In this document: piece after piece, positions 37,622 through 46,658 of the stretch
Position numbering within the stretch: position 1 is the stretch's first letter
How the letters are laid out: each line of letters starts with the position of its first letter
NCBI GenBank assembly: GCA_025331565.1
Contig: JAFREQ010000091.1
Location: 566,001-630,000 of the forward strand
DNA: 64,000 nt
DNA from: Holacanthus passer
Lineage: Eukaryota > Chordata > Actinopteri > Pomacanthidae
Direction of reading: 5' to 3'
Translations under genes and position numbers: made by a program
Notes under the pieces: generated by a model
Seen by the model: the letters and a program-made list of their open reading frames with translations, nothing else
What the model was told of the DNA's origin: nothing
Database searches by the model: none

Positions 37622-38280
37622 CCTTTTTAATGTGTTTATGATGTCCTTTACAATCTCAATCGTGTCCCAAAACATAGGTTTTTCCAACTTTTTGTAATAC
37701 ACCGAATCATTGAGTTGTCGTTTTGCTTCTAATAGATACTGTTCCCTGCTCAGAATAACAACTGCCGACCCCTTGTCGGCAGGCTTGATGACTATATGTT
37801 TTATGCTTTTTAATTGACTCAGAGCTCTCACCTCTTCCGGTGACAAATTAAATCTTTCCTGTATTGCTCTGTAATGTTTTTTAAACACTTTTTTATCTTC
37901 CTCTATTAAGTTGTGGACTTCTGGTGGCAACAAATGCAGTGCTGGAGTCCAACTGGATGGAGCCGTAAAAAGTAAGGCTCTGTTTTTATCCCTCGAATCT
38001 CTAAAATGTGCCGCTAGTTTAACTCGGCGATGATAGCTTTGCATGTCCCGTTTCAAATCAGTTTTTAAGTTTCGACCTATTCCCAAAGTTGGAATATAGG
38101 ACAATCCCTTACTGAGCAGGTCGTGTTGTGGTCCAGACAGTTCAAATTGTTTTGCTAAGACGACCACGTCTTTAGCAAGGAAGGGCTGTAACTTATCACC
38201 CCCCTCCTGTTCCAGGTTTAAGGGGTGATGGATAAAAACGATAGCCAATGATCGAACATGGCCCTCCCTGTCTCAACTGT
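37622..38280 (-). pseudogene. Penelope-like RT, N-terminal part, 3'-truncated
   Basis: Open from about 38273 (after a TGA). The first in-frame AUG-like start is only a TTG at 38248. Key blocks are LLSKGLSYIPT (about residues 45-55 from that TTG), a long linker, LSPEEVRALSQLKS, HIVIKPADKGSAVVILSREQ (about 150-169) and LNDSVYYKKLEKP. The LSKGL.F.PT and IVIKPADKG.AVV motifs are typical of Penelope-like reverse transcriptases. The palm (YADD-type) and any GIY-YIG endonuclease are missing: after about residue 209 (37622) the frame continues directly into piggyBac. It overlaps the SGNH ORF by 31 nt in the -1 frame, which suggests frameshifting or reinitiation in the intact parent. The reading frame before the junction has no stop, so the truncation is recent relative to most relics here. 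Confidence 0.85.
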
Positions 38281-40044
38281 CCAGTGCACGTCGTCCACCT
38301 CTGTCTGAAATTTGTGTTCAGGTAAGAGGGGAATGAACGGCATGTTCTTCGCAATGTGCTCATTGAGAATCTGGAGATTCTCTCGTTCATCTGCTGGTAG
38401 ATCAGTTGAGAAATTTACTAGAGGAATCCAAATGCATGCGTAGGGAAACTTGCGCTTAGTAGCTCTAAGTGCCCCCTGCAGATTCTTCACCGTCGTCTCC
38501 TTGGATTTATTTCCCCTACTGTTTAAGCCAAAGGATAAGACCACTTTCTCCACCACGACCTCATCTGCTGGTCCTTTTGCCCTAGCCTTCTCCATCAAGG
38601 CTTGGCAATGGCGGAAGTGGGCTCCTGGAAAGCTGTCGACCTGGAGGTTTTGGTTAAAATAATCCGGCAGGCTGCTAAGGTTGGAATCTCCCACAAATAG
38701 CCACTTCTTCTGCACCACCAGATCCCACTCGGTGAGTTTCCTCTGTGTGTTTGGGTGTCTATTCACCCTAAACCTAGGTGGTTCCTCGGCTGTGAAGCGG
38801 TCAAAGGAGTCCTGGAACTCTTCTGCAGACTCCTCCTCTGAATCTTCCTCCTCTTCTTCTGAGTCTTCCTCTTCTGACTCTTCCTCCTCTGAGGTTTGCG
38901 ATCTGTGGACCTGGGCTACAATCTGTAACCCGGTCTGAGGTGTAGGCCGCTCGCTTTCCTGTCTCTCCTCACTTGACCCTTCAAACAGGGACTCTAACTC
39001 CAAATGTGTGGAGTGAGAGATGGGGGATGGCCAACCACTTGGCTCCTCCGCCTGATCAGCTTGTTCTTCCTCAATCTGAAGGAGAGCGTTATCTCCAAAT
39101 GAGACAGCGCCTCTGGGTCTCCTGTTTGCTCTTTGCTCCCGCGGGGGATCTGCCCACGTGGAGCCCTGATCTTCCTGGGGACTCCGTTCCCCACCGTCGG
39201 TCATGGTGGCCACAGTCACCCCCACTACGCGTCTTTTTTTAGCTGTTTTTGGGGCCGTGGTCTTTTGCACCGTGACCTGAGGCTGAGGTGAAGCCTGTGG
39301 CTGCCTTGTTTCAGCCGTGTCACCTCTAGCCGTGATCATGGCCTCTGCATGATCGATGACGTCCTGTGTAATACGTGGCAAATTCCTCTTTGCCCAACGT
39401 ACGGACACTTCATAGGCCTTTTTCCAGTCCGGCGTGAGGAGAGCTGGAAGCTCCCCGAGGAGTTTTTCCAGGCCTGCTTCGTAATGATCCATCAGGATCA
39501 AATAAGTAGAATGCCCCCAGTTCTTGGCGTTTCCGGTGATTAAATCCACCGTACGCTGTGTGGGGGCAGCCGGTTTGATCATTGCTGACAAAATGTCCAC
39601 CATCCTGGAGATCATGCGAGGCTCGGGCTTTCCCGGCTTCGGAGCCACATTCTGCAGATGGTGAACCATCTTTATCACTTCGTGCAGTTTTCGCACCAGC
39701 CTCCCAAATTGGGGGTCTGCTGGTTGCCATCTAACTGCCCTAGCCCCTGGGGAAGCCCATCTTCGGGCTGGTCTTTGGCCGAATTGGCGAACCGTCTCCG
39801 CGTACGAACGAGGCCAGGGACCGGTGTAGCGGGGTTGGGGACCGGTGTTTCGAACGGTTCTAGGAGGAGGCACTGGCCGGCTAGGATAGGGGAATGAATT
39901 CCCCCTCCGAAAGGAGGAGGCTGGTGCACGGGCCTTCCACCCTGTTGAACGTTCGTGCACGAAATCCCCCTGGGTTTCATACTGACGGGCGCGCCAGGCT
40001 TTTCTCCTGCCGTAGCGCACCGTCGTCCACCCCTCATCTGCCAT
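38218..40044 (-). CDS. ORF1 of Penelope-like element, SGNH domain
   Basis: An intact 608-residue ORF with a strong start context (AAG ATG G). Residues 1-110 are Arg/Pro/aromatic-rich and basic, suggesting nucleic-acid binding. About 110-250 is a helical region (KLHEVIKMVHHLQN, WKKAYEVSVRWAKRNL). About 260-430 is polar, with a long Glu/Ser-acidic run (around 390-415). About 446-608 is an SGNH/GDSL-hydrolase-like domain: LFVGDSNL (Ser454), FPGA (Gly474), SFGLNSRGN (Asn508) and DDVHW (Asp585, His587), so all four signature residues are visible. SGNH domains are known in ORF1 proteins of CR1/L2-type LINEs. Here the next ORF is a Penelope-like RT, in the -1 frame with a 31-nt overlap. The frame is uninterrupted over 1.8 kb, although the partner ORF is truncated. 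A cellular gene is unlikely, because there are no introns and the context is an element. Confidence 0.8.
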   Translation of the reverse strand: MADEGWTTVRYGRRKAWRARQYETQGDFVHERSTGWKARAPASSFRRGNSFPYPSRPVPPPRTVRNTGPQPRYTGPWPRSYAETVRQFGQRPARRWASPGARAVRWQPADPQFGRLVRKLHEVIKMVHHLQNVAPKPGKPEPRMISRMVDILSAMIKPAAPTQRTVDLITGNAKNWGHSTYLILMDHYEAGLEKLLGELPALLTPDWKKAYEVSVRWAKRNLPRITQDVIDHAEAMITARGDTAETRQPQASPQPQVTVQKTTAPKTAKKRRVVGVTVATMTDGGERSPQEDQGSTWADPPREQRANRRPRGAVSFGDNALLQIEEEQADQAEEPSGWPSPISHSTHLELESLFEGSSEERQESERPTPQTGLQIVAQVHRSQTSEEEESEEEDSEEEEEDSEEESAEEFQDSFDRFTAEEPPRFRVNRHPNTQRKLTEWDLVVQKKWLFVGDSNLSSLPDYFNQNLQVDSFPGAHFRHCQALMEKARAKGPADEVVVEKVVLSFGLNSRGNKSKETTVKNLQGALRATKRKFPYACIWIPLVNFSTDLPADERENLQILNEHIAKNMPFIPLLPEHKFQTEVDDVHWTVETGRAMFDHWLSFLSITP

Positions 40045-40315
40045 CTTACTGGCAGGTCCTGTTTCTTATTTGTTCTTTTTTTTCTTTTTTAGCAAACAAC
40101 CAAGGGTGTCCTCTAATATAGAGGTTATGTGACTAAAACAACTAAAAGTGTTTCTTTCTGCTAAAAAGATCAAATAAAATCTATTTTTGTTCTTAAGAAA
40201 ACTGTAACTGAAAGTGTCCTCCTGTATTAGGAAGCTTCTGTCAAAAATGAAAAGAAAATGAACTAAAAATACTTTCCAAAGAATTGGAAAGAAAAAAATG
40301 AAGCTGCAGTCAAAT

Positions 40316-40373
40316 GTATGCCACTGAACAACGTTTCAACCCTGTGCGGGTCTTCTTCAGGTAAGTGGCACAC
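40316..40373 (-). ncRNA. Hammerhead ribozyme (type I) candidate
   Basis: Minus-strand order: stem I arm GTGTGCCACT (40373-40364), core CTGAAGA (40360-40354), stem II GACCC/GGGTT with loop GCACA (40352-40338) and one bulged A, core GAAAC (40337-40333), a two-pair stem III closing a GTT loop, cleavage triplet GTT ending at 40327, then the second stem I arm AGTGGCATAC (40325-40316). The stem I arms pair over 10 positions with one G-U. Hammerheads with very short stem III are known in the terminal repeats of Penelope-like elements, which fits its place about 270 nt upstream of ORF1. No folding program was run. Confidence 0.65.
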
Positions 40374-40545
40374 TAAAACAAGCTCTGCCTCTGTGGAGAG
40401 ATGTTTCCTCTTTGCAGGTCAGAGCAGAAATGAGAGTGAATAGCTCCGCCCTCCTGCTCTTGCAGAGAGATGTTGTCTCTCTGCAGGTCTGAGCTGAAAT
40501 GAGAGCGAAGCTCCGCCCTCCTACTAACACTACTTGTTTTTTTTA
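40374..40545. repeat. 61-67-bp tandem units upstream of ribozyme
   Basis: GCTCTGCC at 40382 and GCTCCGCC at 40443 and 40510 start two full units and a partial third. They share GAGAGATGTT, CTGCAGGTC-type and AGAAATGAGAG-type blocks. This is probably part of the terminal region of the Penelope-like element. Confidence 0.8.
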
Positions 40546-40587
40546 TTTTTTATTTTTTATTTTTCTCCTTTTTTTTGTCTTTATTAA

Positions 40588-41066
40588 GGTAAGTATAAAA
40601 CTGTTTTTAAAGGTAAGTATATAGGTTTATAAAAAATATGAACTTGTTTTTATTCTTTTTTTCTTTTCTACTTTTTTTTGTTCTTTGTTTAACAGGTAAG
40701 TATAACTGCTTTTTTAAGGTAAGTATAGGCTTCTAAAAAATATGAACTGGTTTTTATGTGTTATATAAAGAGGTAAGTATTGTAGGTGTTATATCCACAG
40801 GTAAGTATTTTCCATATGCACTTGTTTTTTCCATGAACCTGTTTTTTATGTGTGAACTTGTTTTTCAGGAATGTATATATAAAGAAGGTAAGTATTTTAA
40901 ATATGAACTTGTTTTTAAGGAATATAGAAAAAGGTAAGTGTTTCAAATATGAACTTGTTTTTAAGGAATATAGAAAAAGGTAAGTGTTTCAAATATGAAC
41001 TTGTTTCTGAACATGAACTTATTTTTAGAGCAACCTGTTCTAGGTGTTATACAGAAAGGTAAGTAT
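40588..41066 (+). repeat. Array of GGTAAGTAT-containing repeats
   Basis: Ten copies of GGTAAGTAT or GGTAAGTGT start at 40588, 40612, 40695, 40718, 40772, 40800, 40887, 40933, 40979 and 41058. The last regular part has a 46-bp unit (40887, 40933, 40979) that also contains AAATATGAACTTGTTTTTAA and GGAATATAGAAAA. Each core is a consensus 5' splice site on the plus strand. The minus strand holds the matching complement upstream of the Penelope-like element. Confidence 0.85.
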
Positions 41067-41094
41067 TTTAAATATTAATTTGTTTTTAAAGAAA

Positions 41095-41290
41095 AAATCT
41101 GTGAGGTTAGGGTTAGAGTTATAGTCCTGGTTGGGGTTAGAGTGGATTTTGCTTTAGCATGGGATTTAGAATTGAAATTAAAGTTGTGGTTGGGTTTAGG
41201 CATAAATCTGTGAGGTTAGGGTTAGAGTTATAGTCCTGGTTGGGTTAGAGTGGAATTTGCTTTAGCATGGGATTTAGAATTGAAATTAGA
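41095..41290. repeat. 109-bp tandem duplication, TTAGGG-like
   Basis: GTGAGGTTAGGGTTAGAGTT starts at 41101 and again at 41210. The two copies match closely for about 80 bp (second copy to 41289). The sequence is rich in GGTTAG words. Confidence 0.85.
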
Positions 41291-41560
41291 GTAAGACTAT
41301 GTTTGTGGTTGAAATTAGGATTATGGTGGTGAAGTTAGATTTAGAAACATAGTCTTGGTTATGGTTAGAATAGGATTGGAATCGCAATCTGAGTTAGGAT
41401 TAGGACTAGAAAGGGATTAAGTTTGCATTTACTGACTGAGAGGTTAGGGTTAGGATAAATCTTGGGTTTGAGCATATACTAAAATGTTTTAGGATTTGTA
41501 TATGGGGTTGGATTGAGATAGGGTTCCTTGGGGTTAGGGTTAGGGTTGAGGACAGGGTCA
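41291..41560. repeat. Degenerate GGTTAG-rich tract
   Basis: Continuation of GTTAGG-type words with a short telomere-like run GGGTTAGGGTTAGGGTTGAG at 41529-41548. This is an interstitial telomere-like or simple repeat. Non-coding. Confidence 0.65.
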
Positions 41561-43779
41561 GGGCTAGTTCCCAATTATACCCTTCTGACATTTAACCCAA
41601 AAGGTTCCACCGTACCCAAACGAAAGATCCAGAGTCTTTCCTTCCTTTTCCTTTCCCAATCTGTCCAGGTTATGTCCCTTTGTAATCCTGCTATTTTGAT
41701 TGATTCCATCCCATGATTCAAGAAATGTTTCACCAATGTATATGTTCAGAGGCCTAGTGTGGAGGATAACGTAAGGTCTTGAGGCAATTGGATGAAAAAA
41801 CAATATTCATGATTACAAATGAAGTCACTCGATCAGATTTGACTGGAAACGCTCGAGAAGGGTTAACAATGCTGTTGTGTTCCTCTTGGGAGAGATCTTC
41901 GCCTCTACCCAGTATCAGTTGTTTCTTTTGTGGCAGCTTGGTAACAAATGATTTGTTTACCTAGTTCAGAGGTGGCTAATTCTTTTTCAAATAATGAAAG
42001 TACTAATCTGCCAACATGCACTAACTCAGCAGATTGTAATTAGCACAGTTAGGAGAACAAATTAGTGGAATCAGCAGGTTTCGTGGTTTTTTTTTTTTCT
42101 TTCTGTGTCTAATGCTTTTTTTCTTGTGCAGTTCCATTTTCCACTTTTTTAATGAATCAGAATGTTACAATTTCTTTAGCTGTGTATTTAATTGAGTTAA
42201 TACCAACTTGTCTAAATGTAAATAGCTGCATTGGGAATATGAAAAAAATTAATTCAGTTTTTTTTTTAACTCTTTCATAACCATAACCACCTTCACTTCC
42301 TAAAGAAGTTATGAAAAATGTAATTACAATTTTTGAATTGTAATAATAATAACATTAGCTATTAGCCTAGACAATGGAAACACTTTTCTGCTAAAAGAAA
42401 ACCAATATTCTACTCAAGATGTAAAGGTAATATGCACATATGACAGCAACGCATGCTCAACATTGTATTTTGCATCACTTCACACCAGTGGATCTAGTAG
42501 TACTTCCAAGTAGTATACTTCCAATAGTGCTTCCACTTCATGCGTTATTATGTGTTATTCTTACTGATATCAGTTTGTATTACTTATATTCCTTGAGTGC
42601 TAAACAAAGGCATATGCATCAATCCACACACTTATTATAACCCTGACTTCCAAGCATTTCTCCCATGATAAACAATACTTTACATATATACTTAATGCTC
42701 TACATACTGTAACAACCATTGCCACTTAATAGTAAGTGTAACATGACAGTGCAAACACACGTTTTGCATGTGTCATATACAAATGAAACATGCACATTCA
42801 CACGCACTCAGTATACTGACATTGAATCTACTGATTGAAATCTGCATCACACATTTTGCGCTTGTATTTCGCAGAGAGAAAGAGAGAGATGAAGACTGCT
42901 TGATTAGTATTCAAATGCTAATGTCACACACATTCCCATTTAGTATTCACAGGCTCATTTTTAACCATGCCTAGTCCTCTATATTTGGTCGCATTTACAG
43001 GATCATTTGTGCATGATTGTTCACAGCTGGATGAATGAGGAAACCTTCAGGGTCCTGCAGAAACAAACAGGATGTAAACTTGACATGCTTAATTTTCCTG
43101 GATAGTGTTCTGTTATTGACAATGTGTAACGCTTTATCAACAGCCTAAATAATTCCCAGTTTTCCCACACTCTTTGAGACTGTCAATATCAGGACAATGG
43201 ATATCACAATTATAGATTCCTGTATTCCTGAGCTTATACCTGAATTTGTTGTAGTGAGTGGAATGTCAATGACATCCAGACAGAGATCTTCAGTGTATGT
43301 TAACATGATTTCAGCTGTGGACTCACTTATGCTGCAGTTTGTTGCTAAGCGACAGTATTCTGTATACACTATACTGTATGTGTGTCTCTTAGTTTGACTG
43401 TCATAACCCATTGTAACACAGTGCTGGCTTGCTGTCACAATAAAAAAAAACAAATAAATCCATAGTTCCATACTGTGAAAATCTGTCATACTGTGAAAAT
43501 GAGTGTGTTGTATCACAACATAAACAAAGCCTGTAGGTGGATGTCAATGCTTCAGCCACACAGTGCATACTGCTGTTCAGAAATGGCTCAGTGTAGGACT
43601 CTTGACTCAAATGCATAAATGGTTTATTCACCTAACTTAACCTTCACTAAACCAATGATATACTGTGGTTATGTTCACATTGTAACACTCAGTGTTCAAT
43701 ATGGATTTTCTGCTCATATCCAATTTTTATTTTTATTTATTTATTTTTTTGGTTGGCCAATATCACTCACGTCTGACGA
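41561..43779. other. Non-coding, no recognised gene
   Basis: AT-rich sequence with poly(T) runs near 42087-42099 and 42259-42270. No supported gene or repeat. Confidence 0.55.
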
Positions 43780-44325
43780 GTGGGCGGCATAAAAGTCCCT
43801 TGAATTCTGCTATGGCTGTTCAGACTGAGGCTGCATTGCAGAAAATCAGATCTGTTCCTGATTTAGGACCATATGTGTAAGGTTATATACAGACTGCGGG
43901 CACACGTGGCCCAAATCTGATTATTTTGCTCATGGTCAGATCTGTTTGTTTTTTTTTTTGGTTTTTTTCTTTTGTTCATGACAATGTGAAGAGCACAATA
44001 TCATATGAAACCTAATCTTTTCAATTCTGATTTGGACCATTTTCATCTTTCACTTGACTTTCATGTCACCCACTTGCCTGAAGTATCTTGCCATGGAAGT
44101 CTTGTGGAGACACACTGACAGGTGTTTAAAAGCAGCTCTTGGGATCCTGAAGTTTTGGACGAAATCTGTTTCTGTGATGTCATTTACGTCACAATCCCAC
44201 CACTCCTGGCTCTGACTCATCCACACACACCTCTTTACAGAAGTAGCAGCTACTGCTCCACAAAAAGCCATAATCTCCTCATTCCAATCCCTGCTATTAT
44301 CTGCTTTGTGTCGGTACACTATTAA
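43780..44325 (-). mobile_element. PIF/Harbinger element relic
   Basis: The minus strand encodes an 89-residue frame (44319-44050) containing KRCVWMSQSQEWWDCDV and FVQNFRIPRAAFKHLSV. This corresponds to the N-terminal RVW.R.RS.EWW..VV....D.EW..NFR....F..L block of Harbinger transposases, before the DDE domain. The rest of the transposase is missing. Flanking text with CAAATCTGATTATTTTGCTC (43914-43933) and GGCTGTTCAGACTGAGGCTG (43814-43833) has the wording of non-autonomous Harbinger elements in fish. It is a small dead derivative with approximate ends. Confidence 0.65.
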
Positions 44326-45865
44326 TTAATAAACTATTGTTTGTAGTTGTTATTAAAACTTTAAAGGCATCTACTCATGCTGTACAAGGGTTTTTTTTTG
44401 TTTTGTTTTATTTTTTATTATTTTTATGTCTAGTGCAGCAATAAATCATTATCTTACTGTCAGAGAGTAAATGACAGTAAAGTCTAACAAAATAAAGGAG
44501 CCATAGGACTGTGTGGTACATGTGGCTTTAGTATGCATTTAGAAGCAAATTATTAATAATCTCAAGTGTTGATTTTGAACTGCGATCTCTCAATTTGTAT
44601 ATGTGACGTACAGACAGTATATACTATAATCATTTGGTAACCGTGGTAACGCGTATGCATGTCACCAAGTGAATTCAAGATGTATTTATTGACACATTAT
44701 TGAATGGACAGGAGTTGTCAAAGAGTGGCATTGTGCTCGGTTCCTATCCTTTGTATTTTGGTTATGCATTAACACGTGAAAAAAGTGAAATTTAGTAGTC
44801 ACATAACAATAGCTTAATTTGAAACTGGTAACCACTGTTTGCACTTTATTTATACTTGTCACTTAATCAGTGACTTGACTACTGACTACAAGCTGTGTAA
44901 CTTAAGTACCTTCTGAAATCTGGTTGACTGACCAGTTTATTCACAGACGATCAATAATCATCTTTTTTATTAAACCTGTTCTCTTCCTCTCATGCCAGTG
45001 AAAATGCCTATTTAAGGTTACATCTTTCTGTTTTCCTATCTATCTCTAAGGTCAGACCTAAATCAGCCAGCAGGGTTTCCTCTTCATGGAGCTTCCAGCG
45101 AAATGATTCAAAGCCAGTGTGTTTGTGTGTTAAACTGTTAATGAAGGATCTTGTGGCAGACTCAGTGAAGAGCTGCCTTTGCTTTATTTAGCCAAGATTT
45201 AAATAGATTTTGGCCCATGAGCTGGCTGGTTTGGTTTTGAAATTCTTCCTGCTGCAGCACAATTTGACTTTGCTCTGATTGCAGTTTATTTCTGCACACT
45301 GATATTTGCTAACTCCTTGCAGTTTTTATTTATTTTTATTTTACTTTTAAAACCAGGCCTCTATCATTAAATGTGTAATCCCAAAGGAAATACATTAATA
45401 CATAATTAAACTAATAGCCTGGTCCAGTCAAATTATTTATTTGATAAAATACACACGATATGAATAAAAATAACAGCAAACAAACAACTTACAGTCTCAT
45501 GGGCATGACCATGATCAGTCTGCAGTGGCCATAGGATGGCTTCAATACCAACAGATCCACCAGAATGGTTTCAACTTTGGCTGCACACAGTATAAATTGG
45601 CAGCTTCCTTTATCTTTCTTTGAACACGCATTTATCCAGAATTCAGAAAAGCTCTAGGTTTGGCACACTTTTCATGGGCATGGCTAATACAATGACCAAA
45701 TTGTCTGTTGCTGATTGACTGTATTGGTATCAGTGCATCCTGAATGTCGGCCATTAAAGAACAAGACATTACAGTGACGAAATACCAAAGAAATTATGAT
45801 TTTTCATGATAACTTATATAAGGACAATGAATATAGGACAACACGTTATCACAGAACGGAAGCCT
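44326..45865. other. Non-coding, no recognised gene
   Basis: AT-rich, unique-looking. No coding signal and no repeat that I recognise. Confidence 0.55.
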
Positions 45866-45869
45866 ACAA

Positions 45870-46440
45870 TACCTAATGTTTTTGGCCACTTGGGGGCAGC
45901 AGATACAAGCTGTGAGAAGAGCAGCGATATACTATCAACTTTTCAGTTGATATGGTGAACTTGTGAGCAGACAGTTGCATATTTACACATCCAGCAGTTT
46001 GGATTGTCATTCATTTGTACCCATATTTCTGGCCACCTGGTGAAGGTAAGACCCATTTTAACTCTTGTTTGGCTCTTCTTTTTTTTTTTTTCTTTGTCTC
46101 CACCAACTCCTGAGGGAAATATCTTGCTCTTTAGATACAGAACACTCCACTATGTTGACCAGCTAGTCTCTGTCAGCCTGTTGTTTGGTAAAGTTCAGTT
46201 TCAGAGTTTCTTTGCTGTAAGCGGCTAAAAAAAGATGCTGTGAAAGTAAATCCAAATTTTAAAGTTGTGGGAAGTAAAACCAAAACCAAAACAATGCGAC
46301 TAAAGACTTTTAAAGCTGATGGGAGCTGCAGATTCAGCTAATAATTCTATGTAGGTTCAACTCTACAATCAGCCCCTTTCACATTAAACATGTAGTCTGA
46401 CTCATTGTAATTATAAAGGAAATGATTAATGCAGCTTTAA
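45870..46440 (+). repeat. Dispersed repeat, second copy of 27770 family
   Basis: Contains GGCCACTTGGGGGCAGCAG (45894-45912), ATACAGAACACTCCACTATG and GACCAGCTAGTCTCTGTCAG (46156-46175), and a tail CAATCAGCCCCTTTCACATT (46369-46388) typical of a percomorph dispersed repeat. The CCACTTGGGGGCAG core resembles a CTCF site. Non-coding. Confidence 0.65.
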
Positions 46441-46616
46441 ACTCTCAAATATCAATATTAAAAAAAAAAAAAGTTCAGTATCTTGAGCAACAATCCTGTC
46501 CATTCATCTGTCAATTAATAATTTAGTAAGCCTTCAACTTGTACTTGCTAGCAAAATTATTTACAGTTTACTCCCCTCACTATTAAATAACTTTTCAGTG
46601 TTTGCTACCTGCCACC

Positions 46617-46619
<3 letters not shown>

Positions 46620-46650
<31 letters not shown>
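46620..46650. repeat. (CA)n microsatellite
   Basis: About 15 uninterrupted CA units. Confidence 0.97.

Positions 46651-46658
<8 letters not shown>

Noticed and set aside
38681..38938. Serine-rich plus-strand ORF
   Set aside because: It is the antisense shadow of the Glu-rich stretch of the SGNH ORF1. The minus-strand frame has the domain evidence.
39410..39730. Minus-strand ORF of 106 aa inside ORF1
   Set aside because: Alternative frame of the 608-aa ORF. No domain, and composition follows the GC-rich ORF1.
40588..41066. CRISPR-like array
   Set aside because: Regular 46-bp period in part, but repeats vary, spacers are not unique, and the context is eukaryotic.
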